NCBI RefSeq assembly: GCF_900100155.1
Contig: NZ_FMTP01000002.1
Span: 310,001 to 374,000 of the forward strand
Length of the DNA stretch: 64,000 nucleotides
Direction of reading: 5' to 3'
From: Ancylobacter rudongensis
GTDB taxonomy: Bacteria > Pseudomonadota > Alphaproteobacteria > Rhizobiales > Xanthobacteraceae
Positions 1-8,761 of this stretch are shown piece after piece. The notes below the pieces were generated by a model. It searched no databases, was not told the DNA's origin, and was given only the letters and a program-made list of their open reading frames with translations. The position numbers were made by a program, and so were the translations under genes. Positions within the stretch are counted from its first letter, which is position 1. Each line of letters starts with the position of its first letter.

Positions 1-560
1 CGCGGCTGATAGGTGCGGTGCTGGATGTTCTCCGGCCCGACATACATGCCCTTGGCGAACTGCACGTCCTTCGGGATGTCGACGACGACGGGACCCGGGC
101 GGCCGTTCTGCGCGACATAGAACGCCTCGTGCATCACGCGGGCGAGGTCGTTGATGTCACGGACGAGGTAGTTGTGCTTGGTGCAGGGCCGGGTGATGCC
201 GACCGTGTCGCACTCCTGGAAGGCGTCCGAGCCGATGAGATGGGTCGGAACCTGGCCGGTGATGCAGACCAGCGGAATGGAATCGAGCAGCGCGTCGGTG
301 AGGCCCGTCACCGCATTGGTGGCGCCGGGGCCGGAGGTGACGAGCACCACGCCCACCTTGCCGGAGGAGCGGGCATAGCCCTCCGCCATGTGCACCGCAC
401 CCTGCTCGTGCCGCACGAGAATGTGCTTCACCTGGTTCTGGTGGAACATGGCGTCATAGATCGGCAGCACCGCGCCGCCGGGATAGCCGAACATGTGCTC
501 GACACCCTGATCGATCAGGGCCTGCATCACCATTTCGGCGCCGGTCATCTCGCGCATCAT
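1..560 (-). CDS. ilvI: Acetolactate synthase large subunit, N-terminal part (runs off left edge)
   Basis: Thiamine-diphosphate enzyme that condenses two pyruvates, or pyruvate with 2-oxobutyrate, in the first common step of Val/Leu/Ile synthesis. About 187 N-terminal residues are present. The sequence shows [14 protein letters not shown] (residues 24-37), the [15 protein letters not shown] segment whose Glu52 matches the catalytic glutamate of the family, and VTSGPGATN. Start: ATG at 560 (a second in-frame ATG follows at once), 10 bases after an AAGGAA ribosome site. Upstream lie a leader peptide and a terminator hairpin, so expression should respond to charged branched-chain tRNAs. The C-terminal two thirds and any ilvH are outside the window. 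Confidence 0.93.
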   Translation of the reverse strand, partial: MMREMTGAEMVMQALIDQGVEHMFGYPGGAVLPIYDAMFHQNQVKHILVRHEQGAVHMAEGYARSSGKVGVVLVTSGPGATNAVTGLTDALLDSIPLVCITGQVPTHLIGSDAFQECDTVGITRPCTKHNYLVRDINDLARVMHEAFYVAQNGRPGPVVVDIPKDVQFAKGMYVGPENIQHRTYQP

Positions 561-624
561 GGTCTTGTTCCTTTTTACGCTCGTCGTCTCTTGCGTCGTT
601 TGCGGAAGGGTCGAGGGAGTGCCA

Positions 625-651
625 GAAAATCAAAAGGCCCCGTCAGGGGCC
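625..651 (-). terminator. Attenuator terminator of the ilvI leader
   Basis: On the minus strand GGCCCC-TGAC-GGGGCC forms a perfect 6-bp GC stem followed by TTTTGATTTT. It lies after the stop codon of the leader peptide and 64 bases before the ilvI start, the position expected for a transcription attenuator. Just upstream, GGTGACGCGC (near 659-668) can pair with GCGCGTCGCC (near 700-709) inside the leader ORF with one mismatch, giving a candidate competing helix. Confidence 0.8.
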
Positions 652-684
652 ATTTCCGCGCGTCACCGTTGAGCGGAGCAGCCG

Positions 685-741
685 TTAGGCCAACTCCGCG
701 GCGACGCGCCATCCTACGATAAGGGTAATATTCTTGCGCAT
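685..741 (-). CDS. Branched-chain amino acid leader peptide (ilv attenuator ORF)
   Basis: An 18-codon ORF reads MRKNITLIVGWRVAAELA. Six of its 18 residues are Ile, Leu or Val, five of them within ITLIVGWRV, and it ends just before the terminator. A good ribosome site (GAAGGAG, plus 752-758) precedes the ATG by 10 bases. Ribosome stalling at the Ile/Leu/Val codons would govern folding of the downstream RNA, as in classic ilv attenuation. Attenuators of this type have been predicted by comparative genomics upstream of ilvI in alphaproteobacteria. The ORF, ribosome site and hairpin are seen directly; the mechanism is inferred. Confidence 0.82.
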   Translation of the reverse strand: MRKNITLIVGWRVAAELA

Positions 742-772
742 TGCGGCGCCGCTCCTTCGTAAAGTTGCGCGA

Positions 773-801
773 GCTGTACAGGGGCCCCGCGCAGGCGTCA
801 A
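773..801 (-). promoter_or_regulatory. Likely sigma70-type promoter of the ilv leader
   Basis: On the minus strand TTGACG (801-796) is followed after 17 bases by TACAGC (778-773). Transcription would start near 766, about 25 bases before the leader peptide ATG. The -35 box is strong and the -10 box weak. Confidence 0.5.
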
Positions 802-901
802 GACACTCGGTGTCCTGAGGCGAAGAATGTAAGGTGATAGCGCACTTTTCGTGGCGGGTGAACGCCGCTATACCGCGCGTGGAAACAGGGAGTTGGCGTT
901 C

Positions 902-1717
902 ATGACGCAGATGCGGCTCGTCGTCGTCGGGGCCTCGGGCCGCATGGGCCGGGTGCTGGTGCGCGCCATCAGCGAGGCGCCCGATCTCCTGCTGGTCGGG
1001 GCCGTGGACCAGCCCGGCAGCGAATTCCTCGGCCGCGACGCCGGCGAGCTCGCCGGCCTGCCGCCGCTCGGCCTCAAAGTCTCGGACGACCCGCTGACGC
1101 TGTTCGCCGCCGCCGACGGGGTGATCGACTTCACCATTCCCGCCGCCAGCGTCGCCTATGCCGCCTTCGCCGCGCAGGCGCGCATCGCGCATGTCATCGG
1201 CACGACAGGCTTTTCGCCGGAGGAGGAGGCGCGCATCGCCGCCGCCGCCCGCCATGCCGCCATCGTGCGCTCGGGCAATATGAGCCTCGGCGTCAACCTT
1301 CTCTCCGCGCTGGTACGGCGCGTGGCGCGCACGCTCGATCAGGATTTCGACATCGAAATCGTCGAGATGCACCATAACCGCAAGATCGACGCTCCCTCCG
1401 GCACCGCGCTGCTGCTGGGCGAGGCCGCCGCGCAGGGGCGCGGGGTCACGCTGGCGGAGAATGGCGTGTTCACCCGCCACGGCCTCACCGGCCCGCGCCA
1501 GCCGGGCGATATCGGCTTCGCCACCCTGCGCGGCGGCACGGTGGTGGGCGAGCACAATGTGATCTTCGCCGGCGCCGGCGAGCGGATCGAACTCGCCCAC
1601 AAGGCCGAGGATCGCGGCATCTTCGCCCGCGGGGCGCTGGCCGCCGCCCGCTGGGCGCGCGGGCGCAAGCCCGGCCTCTATTCCATGACCGATGTCCTCG
1701 GCCTCACCGACTTCTGA
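902..1717 (+). CDS. dapB: 4-hydroxy-tetrahydrodipicolinate reductase
   Basis: Cytosolic NAD(P)H-dependent reductase in the diaminopimelate/lysine pathway; it supplies meso-DAP for peptidoglycan. The 271-residue protein has the dinucleotide-binding GASGRMG loop (10-16), a [11 protein letters not shown] stretch, and [15 protein letters not shown], whose His157, His158 and Lys161 are the active-site signature of the family. Length is normal. The frame stays open further upstream (to 851), but the ATG at 902 fits the family start and follows an AGGGAG site. gpmA follows 20 bases later, so the two probably share a transcript. Confidence 0.95.
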   Translation: MTQMRLVVVGASGRMGRVLVRAISEAPDLLLVGAVDQPGSEFLGRDAGELAGLPPLGLKVSDDPLTLFAAADGVIDFTIPAASVAYAAFAAQARIAHVIGTTGFSPEEEARIAAAARHAAIVRSGNMSLGVNLLSALVRRVARTLDQDFDIEIVEMHHNRKIDAPSGTALLLGEAAAQGRGVTLAENGVFTRHGLTGPRQPGDIGFATLRGGTVVGEHNVIFAGAGERIELAHKAEDRGIFARGALAAARWARGRKPGLYSMTDVLGLTDF

Positions 1718-1737
1718 TCGACCCGGAGAACGACCCG

Positions 1738-2361
1738 ATGTCCGAACGCCTTCTCGTCCTCGTGCGCCACGGCCAGAGCGAGTGGAACCTCAAGAACCTG
1801 TTCACCGGCTGGCGCGACCCGGATCTCACCGCCCTCGGGGTCGAGGAAGCGAAGAAGGCCGGCGCGCGGCTGAAGGCGGAGGGCTACCAGTTCGACATCG
1901 CCTTCACCTCGCAGCTGTCGCGGGCGCAGAAGACGCTGGACCTCGCACTGAATGAGCTTGGCCAGACCGACCTGCCGATCACCCGCGACCTCGCGCTGAA
2001 CGAGCGCGACTATGGCGACCTGTCCGGCCTCAACAAGGACGATGCCCGGGTGAAATGGGGCGAGGAGCAGGTGCATCTCTGGCGCCGTTCCTATGACGTG
2101 CCCCCGCCCGGCGGCGAGAGCCTGAAGGATACGGTGGCCCGCACCCTGCCCTATTACGTCACCGAGATCCTGCCGAAGGTGCTGCAGGGCAACCGGGTTC
2201 TGGTCGCCGCCCATGGCAATTCGCTGCGGGCGCTGATCATGGTGCTCGAGAAGCACACGCCCGAGACCATCACCCATCGCGAACTCGCCACCGGCGCGCC
2301 TGTTATCTACCGGCTGAAGGCGGATTCGACGGTGGAGAGCATCACCGACCTCGCCGGCTGA
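1738..2361 (+). CDS. gpmA: 2,3-bisphosphoglycerate-dependent phosphoglycerate mutase
   Basis: Interconverts 3- and 2-phosphoglycerate in glycolysis and gluconeogenesis. The 207-residue protein opens with [10 protein letters not shown] (phosphohistidine His11), keeps [12 protein letters not shown], and has the second catalytic histidine in [10 protein letters not shown]. It is shorter than the roughly 250-residue E. coli enzyme, as is usual for alphaproteobacterial GpmA. Start is ATG 1738 after a GGAGAA ribosome site. The dapB-gpmA pairing is common in this group. Confidence 0.94.
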   Translation: MSERLLVLVRHGQSEWNLKNLFTGWRDPDLTALGVEEAKKAGARLKAEGYQFDIAFTSQLSRAQKTLDLALNELGQTDLPITRDLALNERDYGDLSGLNKDDARVKWGEEQVHLWRRSYDVPPPGGESLKDTVARTLPYYVTEILPKVLQGNRVLVAAHGNSLRALIMVLEKHTPETITHRELATGAPVIYRLKADSTVESITDLAG

Positions 2362-2541
2362 CCGTGCCGGCTTGCCTCGCGGGCAGACCTTGCCGGCAGA
2401 TCGCCGGCTTGCCTCCCGGCCGGCGCGCGTCGCCGGCCGGCCTTGCCGCAGACGGAAGCAGACCCATATGAGCGATGTGAAGACGGCTTCCCCCTCCCGG
2501 GAACCCACGCGGGACGGCCCGACATGAAGGGGAAAACCGTC

Positions 2542-2985
2542 ATGCGCGGGACCGCCGATCGCATCCGCCACGTCGTCAGCTTCGAGATCATCGCTCTGTC
2601 GCTCATCACCCCGCTCGGCGCGTGGGTGTTCGGCGTGCCGATGTTCGACATGGGCGCCATCGGCGCCGGCGCGGCGCTGATCGCCGCCAGCTGGAACTAT
2701 GTGTTCAATCTCGGCTTCGACCATGCGCTGGCGCGGCTGCGCGGCTCGGTGCGCAAGACGCTGGGGCTGCGCGTCGTACACGCCCTTCTGTTCGAGGCTG
2801 GCCTCGTGCTCGTACTGGTGCCTTTCGTCGCCTGGTATCTCGGCGTCGGGCTGGTCGAGGCCTTCCTGATGGACCTCGCCTTGACCGTGTTCTTCCTCGT
2901 CTACGCCTTCGCGTTCAACTGGGCCTATGACGCGCTGTTCCCGCTGCCCGAAGCCCGCCATCCGGCCATCGCCGGGCAGCGTTAG
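2542..2985 (+). CDS. PACE-family small efflux transporter (AceI-like)
   Basis: A 147-residue inner-membrane protein with four predicted hydrophobic helices arranged as two pairs, the layout of proteobacterial antimicrobial compound efflux proteins that export chlorhexidine-type biocides and short diamines. The first helix holds RIRHVVSFEIIAL, whose acidic residue matches the conserved glutamate of AceI; an N-W-Y-x-F-N motif (NYVFNLGFDHA, and again FNWAYDALF) closes each pair. ATG 2542 is preferred over ATG 2524 because AAGGGG (2527-2532) sits 9 bases before it and the length then matches the family. The true substrate is unknown. Confidence 0.8.
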   Translation: MRGTADRIRHVVSFEIIALSLITPLGAWVFGVPMFDMGAIGAGAALIAASWNYVFNLGFDHALARLRGSVRKTLGLRVVHALLFEAGLVLVLVPFVAWYLGVGLVEAFLMDLALTVFFLVYAFAFNWAYDALFPLPEARHPAIAGQR

Positions 2986-2986
2986 A

Positions 2987-3086
2987 GCGTTTTCGAGCGA
3001 AGTGGATACCGGTTCGCGTGAAGAAAACGCGACAAGACAACGAATTAGATCATTCCACCGTTTCAATGAAACAGTGAAATGATCTA
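2987..3086. repeat. Two intergenic palindromes of rhizobial dispersed-repeat type
   Basis: The first unit runs from GCGTTTTC (2987) to GAAAACGC (ending 3030). The second pairs TAGATCATTCCACCGTTTCA (3046-3065) with TGAAACAGTGAAATGATCTA (3067-3086), with two mismatches. Palindromes like these recur between genes in rhizobial genomes. Here they lie between a plus gene and a minus gene that converge, so they may also stop transcription. A partial copy of the second unit (GATCATTCCACC) occurs at 7910. Confidence 0.7.
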
Positions 3087-3100
3087 GCCCGCGCGGGCGC

Positions 3101-3994
3101 TCAGCTGCCGCCCCATTCCTTGCACAGCTGCCCCGCCTCCCAGCCGAGAATGGCGCGCTTGCGGGTGAGCCCCCAGTGATAGCCGGTAAGATCGCCGTTC
3201 TTGCCGAGCACGCGATGGCACGGCACGACGAAGGACATCGGGTTCTTGCCCACCGCCGCACCGATGGCGCGGGCGGCCTTCGGCTTCTCCACGCATTGCG
3301 CGATGCTGGAATAGGTGGTGGCCTTGCCGAGCGGAATGCGCATCAGCGTCTCCCACACCTTCACCTCGAAATCGGTGCCGATGAAGACGATGCGCAGCGG
3401 ATCGTCCGGGCTCCAGGCGCCGCGATCGAAGATGCGCGCCGCATAGGGGGCGGTGGCCACCGGGTCCTCGATATAGATGGCATTGGGCCAGCGCCGGCGC
3501 ATGTCGGCCAGCGCCGCGTCCTCTTCGCCCTCATCGGCGAAGGCGAGGCCGCACAGGCCGCGCGGCGTCACCATGGCGAGGGCACTGCCGAAGGGCGAGG
3601 CGTGGAAGCCGTAGCGCACCACCAGCCCGGCGCCGCCGGTCTTCCATTCGCCGGGCGACATGGATTCATGCACCACGAACAGATCGTGCAGCCGCCCCGG
3701 ACCGGAAAGGCCGAGCTCATAGGCGGCATCAAGCACATTGTCGGATTCGGTCAGCACCCGCCGGGCGGCGTCGATCGTCACCGCTTGCAGGAAGTCCTTC
3801 GGGGTGAGGCCGCACCAGCGGCGGAACAGCTCGGTCAGCGCGCGCGGATGCACGCCGGAGGCGCGGGCGATCTCCTCCACCTCCGGCTGGTCGCGGAAGC
3901 GCAGATTCACATATTCCACCGCGCGGCGCACGATCTCATAATCGGCGGCGGCGATTTCCAGGGGGTGGGCGGCGTCGAGATTGGGCGCGAGCAC
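3101..3994 (-). CDS. AraC-type regulator fused to methylated-DNA-protein-cysteine methyltransferase (Ada-like)
   Basis: A DNA repair protein that takes alkyl groups from O6-alkylguanine onto a cysteine, joined to an AraC helix-turn-helix domain. Residues about 15-115 are AraC-like (ASGVHPRALTELFRRWCG); the C-terminal half holds the transferase with VPCHRV, nucleophile Cys259. The N-terminal zinc and phosphotriester-repair domain of E. coli Ada is absent, as in many alphaproteobacterial homologues. The frame is open to 4048, but GTG 3994 is chosen because GAGGAG sits 8 bases before it. It probably repairs DNA and may regulate an alkylation response; the regulatory role is inferred. Confidence 0.88.
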   Translation of the reverse strand: MLAPNLDAAHPLEIAAADYEIVRRAVEYVNLRFRDQPEVEEIARASGVHPRALTELFRRWCGLTPKDFLQAVTIDAARRVLTESDNVLDAAYELGLSGPGRLHDLFVVHESMSPGEWKTGGAGLVVRYGFHASPFGSALAMVTPRGLCGLAFADEGEEDAALADMRRRWPNAIYIEDPVATAPYAARIFDRGAWSPDDPLRIVFIGTDFEVKVWETLMRIPLGKATTYSSIAQCVEKPKAARAIGAAVGKNPMSFVVPCHRVLGKNGDLTGYHWGLTRKRAILGWEAGQLCKEWGGS

Positions 3995-4066
3995 GGGCGT
4001 TCTCCTCAAGCTGGCTGCATCCGACCACGCCCGCCAGCCCCGGGCCACCCGATTTCGACGGAACCG

Positions 4067-4597
4067 TCAGACCACCGAGCGCGCCACCCCACGCTTGGCC
4101 TCGGCCAGCGCCCGGGCCAGGTTCTCCGCCAGTTCCTCGCGCTGCGCCGTGTGCAGGAAGCTGCCGACCACATAGGGCCGGCCGCGCATCTCCAGCGCCA
4201 GCCGCTGCACGCCGAAATCCTCGATCTCGTCGCAGGTCAGCCGGGTCCAGAGCGGGTTCAGCTCCTCCCGGTACTCAGTGCCATCCGCCGCGACATGGCG
4301 CAGCCGGATGACGCTCGGCGTCACAGTGATTTCCTCGCAGGCGCGGGCGGCGCGGAAATTCAGCCGGAAACCCCACCAGATGGCGAGAACGTCGAGCCCG
4401 AACAGGCCGAACACCGGCCATGCCCCCATCATCAGAAAGGCGAGGCCGCAGACAAAGCTGATGCCGGCGACGATGCACATCACCACCAGAAAGCCGCGCG
4501 GCCCGAGCGAGCGATGGGGCTGGTAGCGCACGGAAAACAGTTCCGGCTCGTCGAAGCCGGCGCTCTCATTCGGGGAGGCGGTATTGGCAGCGCTCAT
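4067..4597 (-). CDS. DUF2244 family membrane protein
   Basis: Conserved protein of unknown function, 176 residues, with two membrane helices near residues 37-80 and a soluble C-terminal part resembling DUF2244 (RACEEITVTPSVIRLRHVA, MRGRPYVVGSFLHTAQREELAENL). It is transcribed away from nth with only 22 bases between the two start codons, so their control regions overlap. No enzymatic motif is visible. Confidence 0.8.
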   Translation of the reverse strand: MSAANTASPNESAGFDEPELFSVRYQPHRSLGPRGFLVVMCIVAGISFVCGLAFLMMGAWPVFGLFGLDVLAIWWGFRLNFRAARACEEITVTPSVIRLRHVAADGTEYREELNPLWTRLTCDEIEDFGVQRLALEMRGRPYVVGSFLHTAQREELAENLARALAEAKRGVARSVV

Positions 4598-4619
4598 GGG
4601 CGGGCATTATAGGTCGAAA

Positions 4620-5564
4620 ATGGCGGATGAGGACAAGGATTCGGTGCGTCGTAACGCGCGCCCGCGAACGCGGCCGGCGGCGAAGGCCGGCCCGCGCGAC
4701 GGCACCTCCGCGCGCCGCGCCAAGGCCTCGGAAAAGGTGCCCGACGGCGCCAAGGTCAAGGTCAGCACGGTCAAGGTCAGCACGGCCAAGGTCGGCAGGC
4801 CGAAGGCGAGCACCTCCAAGACCAGCCCGGCCCGGGCGGTGCTGGAGGCGCAGGCCGCCACCCGCCCCGCCCGCCGGCGCGCGGTGGCCAATGCGGCGGC
4901 CGCCGCGCTGGGCGGCGCCTTCCGTCCGTGGAGCCATGAGGAGATCGCCACCGCCTTCGCCCGCTTCGAGGCGGCCAACCCGCACCCGGAGGGCGAACTC
5001 GACTATCACGACCCGTTCACCCTGCTGGTCGCGGTGGTGCTCTCGGCGCAGGCGACCGATGTCGGCGTCAACAAGGCGACGCGCGGCCTGTTCAAAGCCG
5101 CCCCGACCCCGCAGGCGATGGTGGCGCTGGGTGAGGAGGGCGTGGCCCAGCACATCCGCACCCTCGGCCTTTATCGCGGCAAGGCGAAGAACGTGGTCGA
5201 GCTCTCCCGCCGCCTCATCGCCGAGCATGGCGGGCAGGTGCCGGCCGACCGCGCGGCGCTGGAGACGCTGCCCGGCGTCGGCCGCAAGACCGCCAATGTC
5301 GTGCTCAACATCGCCTTCGGCCTGCCGACCATCGCCGTCGACACCCATCTGTTCCGCATCGCCAACCGCACCGGGCTGGCGCCGGGCAAGACGCCACTGG
5401 AGGTGGAACTGGGGCTGGAGCGGACGATTCCCGAACGCTTCCTGCTGCACGCCCATCACTGGCTGATCCTGCACGGGCGCTATGTCTGCAAGGCACTCAA
5501 GCCCGACTGCTCGCGCTGCCTGATCGCCGATCTCTGCCGCTGGCCGGAAAAGACCCCGGCCTGA
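4620..5564 (+). CDS. nth: Endonuclease III with a long basic N-terminal extension
   Basis: Base-excision repair glycosylase/AP lyase for oxidised pyrimidines. The catalytic core runs from about residue 105 to 310: helix-hairpin-helix LPGVGRKTA (217-225) with catalytic Lys223, VDTH with Asp241, and four [4Fe-4S] cysteines at 290, 297, 300 and 306 (C-x6-C-x2-C-x5-C). The first hundred residues are low-complexity and rich in Lys, Arg, Ala, Ser and Thr, with KVST-type repeats and one GRPKAST segment like an AT-hook core; E. coli Nth lacks such a tail. ATG 4620 is chosen over upstream ATGs that would overlap the divergent gene. Confidence 0.94.
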   Translation: MADEDKDSVRRNARPRTRPAAKAGPRDGTSARRAKASEKVPDGAKVKVSTVKVSTAKVGRPKASTSKTSPARAVLEAQAATRPARRRAVANAAAAALGGAFRPWSHEEIATAFARFEAANPHPEGELDYHDPFTLLVAVVLSAQATDVGVNKATRGLFKAAPTPQAMVALGEEGVAQHIRTLGLYRGKAKNVVELSRRLIAEHGGQVPADRAALETLPGVGRKTANVVLNIAFGLPTIAVDTHLFRIANRTGLAPGKTPLEVELGLERTIPERFLLHAHHWLILHGRYVCKALKPDCSRCLIADLCRWPEKTPA

Positions 5565-5567
5565 GCC

Positions 5568-6230
5568 TCAGCCCTGCCGGGAGAGCCGCTTGTGCAGCCG
5601 CACCATGAAGATGGTGGCGAAGACCGGGGTGATCAGGTTGAGGATCGGCACCGACACCACGGCGGCGATCACCAGCCCGCCGAGAAAGACGCCGACGCCA
5701 TGGTGCCGGCGCATCAGCGCCACCTCGTCCTCGCTGCGGTAGCGCATCGCCGCGAGCTGGAAATATTCCCGCCCGAGCAGATAGCCATTGGCGACATAGA
5801 ACACGACGAGGTTCACCCCCGGCACCAGCAGCAGCAGCAGCGCGACGAGGTTCACCGCCAGCATCACGCCGAAGAATTTCAGCGTCAGCACCAGCGAGCG
5901 GCCGATCGGCAGCGCCTGCCCTTCCGGCTCCAGCGGGAAATCGGTGCGCTCCACCTGCGCGGCGACATCGTCGAGGAAAAGCCCGGCCACCAGCGAGGTC
6001 ACGGGCGGAACCAGGAAGATCGCGCCGATGAAGATGCCGAAGGCGGCGAGGATATCGACCGTGATCTCCGCCCAGCGCAGATCCAGCGTCACGAAATAGG
6101 TCAGCGCGTAATGCGCGCCGATGCCCAGCGCGACCAACAGACCGATGGCGAGGCCGACGGAGCGCAGCAGCACCCGGCGATAGGCCGGCGAAAAGGTCTG
6201 GGCGAAAGCCGTGATCGCGTCCCGCAGCAT
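5568..6230 (-). CDS. EI24/CysZ-like membrane protein
   Basis: A 220-residue integral membrane protein with about four long hydrophobic segments and the family stretches GAIFLVPPVTSLVAGLFLDDVAAQVE and VNLVVFYVANGYLLGREYFQLAAMR. Relatives are called sulfate transporter CysZ or EI24-domain proteins; sulfate transport is shown for CysZ but not for this subfamily. The start is ATG 6230 after GGGGA. It converges with nth, whose stop lies three bases away, with no visible terminator between them. Confidence 0.75.
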   Translation of the reverse strand: MLRDAITAFAQTFSPAYRRVLLRSVGLAIGLLVALGIGAHYALTYFVTLDLRWAEITVDILAAFGIFIGAIFLVPPVTSLVAGLFLDDVAAQVERTDFPLEPEGQALPIGRSLVLTLKFFGVMLAVNLVALLLLLVPGVNLVVFYVANGYLLGREYFQLAAMRYRSEDEVALMRRHHGVGVFLGGLVIAAVVSVPILNLITPVFATIFMVRLHKRLSRQG

Positions 6231-6503
6231 CAAAGTTCCCCTCTGGCGACCGCACGTAAGTAGGGCGCGCCGCCCGATCTCTCAAGGCAATGACGCAAGG
6301 TCGGCCGCCGGCGCGGGCGATCGAGGCCCTTGCATTCCTGCACCGAGCCGTGAGTCCCGATTCGTTCTCCCCTGAACAAAACATGATTCACGCCAAGCGC
6401 TTAGCCGGCATCGGCGCGCGCGGACCGATCCGGCGGCGCCGCAGCTTCGCCCGATGGGCCGGGCGTGCTAGCCTGCGCGCCTCACCGCTTGAGTGCTTGC
6501 CGC

Positions 6504-7883
6504 ATGACCCGACCGCGCCACCCCGGCACGCTGAACCGCCGCCATTTCCTCGCCGCCGCTTCCGCCGCGCTGCTGCCCGCGCCCGCCCTCGCCCAGACCG
6601 GCGCGAGCGATGTCGAGGTCGTCATCATCGGCGGCGGCGCCGCTGGCATCGCCGCGGCACGGCGCATTGCCGAGGCCAAGCGCTCCTATGTGCTGCTGGA
6701 GGCCTCGCCGAGGCTGGGCGGCCGGGCTCGGACCGAGGATGCCTTCGGCCTCAGGGTCGATCTCGGCGCGGGGGGCTTTGCCCGCAGCGAAGGCACGCTC
6801 GCCGCCAGCGCGCAGGGCGCCGGGCAGACGCTGATCGCCCTGCCCTCCGGGCGCCGCCTGTTCGCCCATGGCCGCGAGGTGCGCGAGAGCGCCTATGACG
6901 CCTTCGCATCGGCGCTCGGCACGGCGCGGCGCGACATGCTGACATCGGTCGATGGCGGCAAGGATATCGCCGCCGCGCAGGCACTCGCCAACGCGCCGCC
7001 GCCGGCCAAGGGCACGCCCGGAGCGAATGGCCCCTGGGCCGCCACGGTGGCGCAGTTCCTCGGCCCGCTGGGCTGCGGGCGATCGCTCGCCACCCTCTCC
7101 GCGCTCGATCTCGCCCGCCGCGACGCCCCGCCGGACGACACCACGAGCCCGGCCGGAATCGGCACGCTGATGGAGGGCCTCGGCGCCTGGCTCAATGTGC
7201 AGAAGGACGCGCCGGTCACGCTCGTCACCCATGGCGGGCGCTTCCACAGCGTTTCGGTGCGCGGGCAGCGCACGCCGATCCGGGCGCGCGCCATCGTGCT
7301 GGCGGTGCCGGCGCCGGTGCTGGCGGCCGGGGCGATCCGCTTCAATCCCGGCCTGCCGGCGCGCCTCGTCACAGCGCTGCGGGCAATCCCCGCCGGGCAT
7401 CTCGAACAGGTGGCGTTCCTGCTTCCCGGCAATCCGCTGGCGCTGCAGCCCAATGAAGCCGTGCTGACGGCGGCCGGCACCGCCCCACCCGCCTTGCTGC
7501 GCGGCCGGATCAATGGCAGCGACCTGCATGTCCTCACCTTTGGCGACGCCCCCGCGCGGACCATTGCCGAAAAGGGCGCGGCGGCGGCGCTGCCGTTGGC
7601 GCGCGACTGGCTGCGGGCGAATTTCCCCACGGCGGAGGCGGTGGTATCGGAGGTCGTGGCCTCGAACTGGGGGCAGGACCCGCTGGTCCGCGGCGCGCTC
7701 AGTGCCGCCCTGCCCGGCCAGGGCGCGCAGCGCCGCGTCTTTGCCGATACGGTGCAGAACCGGATCTTCCTCGCCGGCGAGTATGTGCCTGTCAGCGGCT
7801 GGGGCACGCTGGGCGGCGCTTGGGCCTCCGGCGAGGCCGCCGCCACCCGGGCGCTGCGCCTGTTCGGCGACGGGCCGGCGTAA
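6504..7883 (+). CDS. Tat-exported FAD-dependent amine-oxidase-like protein
   Basis: A 459-residue flavoprotein. The N-terminus has a twin-arginine leader (NRRHFLAAASAALLPAPALAQ), followed by the FAD-binding motif VVIIGGGAAGIAAARRIAE and the GGRA segment (SPRLGGRARTEDAFG) of the monoamine oxidase/phytoene desaturase fold. The C-terminal FAD contact is IFLAGEYVPVSGWGTLGGAWASGEAAA. It should act in the periplasm. The substrate is unknown; no cofactor partner or transporter is beside it. Start ATG 6504 is chosen because it puts the twin arginines near the N-terminus. Confidence 0.82.
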   Translation: MTRPRHPGTLNRRHFLAAASAALLPAPALAQTGASDVEVVIIGGGAAGIAAARRIAEAKRSYVLLEASPRLGGRARTEDAFGLRVDLGAGGFARSEGTLAASAQGAGQTLIALPSGRRLFAHGREVRESAYDAFASALGTARRDMLTSVDGGKDIAAAQALANAPPPAKGTPGANGPWAATVAQFLGPLGCGRSLATLSALDLARRDAPPDDTTSPAGIGTLMEGLGAWLNVQKDAPVTLVTHGGRFHSVSVRGQRTPIRARAIVLAVPAPVLAAGAIRFNPGLPARLVTALRAIPAGHLEQVAFLLPGNPLALQPNEAVLTAAGTAPPALLRGRINGSDLHVLTFGDAPARTIAEKGAAAALPLARDWLRANFPTAEAVVSEVVASNWGQDPLVRGALSAALPGQGAQRRVFADTVQNRIFLAGEYVPVSGWGTLGGAWASGEAAATRALRLFGDGPA

Positions 7884-8080
7884 GGCGCGACGGACGACGA
7901 GCCCGGAAGATCATTCCACCATCGAAAACAGTTCCGTGCTTACGGACAGTTCTATCCCAATTGTGTAATATAATTTAATATTGTCGACGATATATTTTGA
8001 AACTAAATTCAGACTTCCCTTGTTGTCTGCACGGACGATGCTGAAGATTTCCTGAACGCGTCTTTCCTTGTGAGCATCAC

Positions 8081-8653
8081 GTGCAGAATATACAGAAGAA
8101 TATTATCCGACTTAACGCCCGCCTCATCGGCGTTGGCATGCTTACCGCCTGCTTGATGGTGGCGGTTCCGGCTTACGCGACGGGCGGCGGCTCCGGTGAT
8201 GGTGGTTCCAGCGATGGCGGCGGCGGCGACAGCGGCGGCGGCGGATCGCCCGGTGGCGGTTCCGGCGGCGGCGACAACAGCTCCCCGGGCGGTGACGGCG
8301 GCGGTACTCCCGGTGGTGATGGCGGCACGCCCGGTGGCGGCGGCGAGACTCCCGGTGGGGGTGGCGAGACTCCGGGCGGCGAGGCTCCCGGTGGCGAGGC
8401 TCCCGATGGCGAAGCTCCGGGCGGCGAGGCTCCGGGCGGCGAGACCCCCGGTGGCGAGACTCCCGGCGGAGAAACTCCCAACACCGAAACGCCCGCTACC
8501 GAAACGCCGGGCGGCACGACCGGAACGACGCCGGGCAGTTCCTCGTCCAAGACCGATCGCAGGCAAAAAGGCGAACAGTGTGCCGAAGTGATGGCCCGCC
8601 CGGGCAGCTTCGATGCCACCGTGGTCAAGTACTGCCGCGACCGGGCCAGCTGA
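8081..8653 (+). CDS. Secreted Gly/Pro/Glu-rich low-complexity protein
   Basis: A 190-residue protein of unknown function. A hydrophobic leader (MLTACLMVAVPAYA, about residues 20-33) is followed by a glycine/serine/aspartate tract, then more than ten five-residue repeats GGEAP/GGETP, and a short basic C-terminal part with two cysteines (EQCAEVMARP...VVKYCRDRAS). The likely start is GTG 8081; the ribosome site is weak and translation could begin elsewhere. An AT-rich stretch (about 7950-8020) precedes it, unlike its surroundings, and probably holds the promoter. It looks like an extracytoplasmic flexible or surface protein. Confidence 0.6.
   Translation: MQNIQKNIIRLNARLIGVGMLTACLMVAVPAYATGGGSGDGGSSDGGGGDSGGGGSPGGGSGGGDNSSPGGDGGGTPGGDGGTPGGGGETPGGGGETPGGEAPGGEAPDGEAPGGEAPGGETPGGETPGGETPNTETPATETPGGTTGTTPGSSSSKTDRRQKGEQCAEVMARPGSFDATVVKYCRDRAS
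8329..8490 (+). repeat. 15-bp tandem repeats coding GGE(A/T)P
   Basis: Degenerate copies of GGCGAGGCTCCCGGT / GGCGAGACTCCCGGT, in frame within the secreted protein. Copy number probably varies between strains by slippage. Confidence 0.75.
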
Positions 8654-8761
8654 CCCGCACCCGCCCCCTCACGGGGGCGGGACCGGTGGCTCGCCACCAC
8701 CGTCCGGACCGGACCGGGCCCGGACATCGACGATTTCCGAGCGAACCGAAACAAGACGTGG

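Noticed and set aside
575-1600. Long minus-strand open frame across dapB
   Set aside because: It is antisense to dapB, which has clear family motifs; its own translation is low-complexity and the frame is an effect of high GC.
7910-7930. Second full copy of the 3046-3086 palindrome
   Set aside because: Only the first dozen bases match; the second arm is missing.
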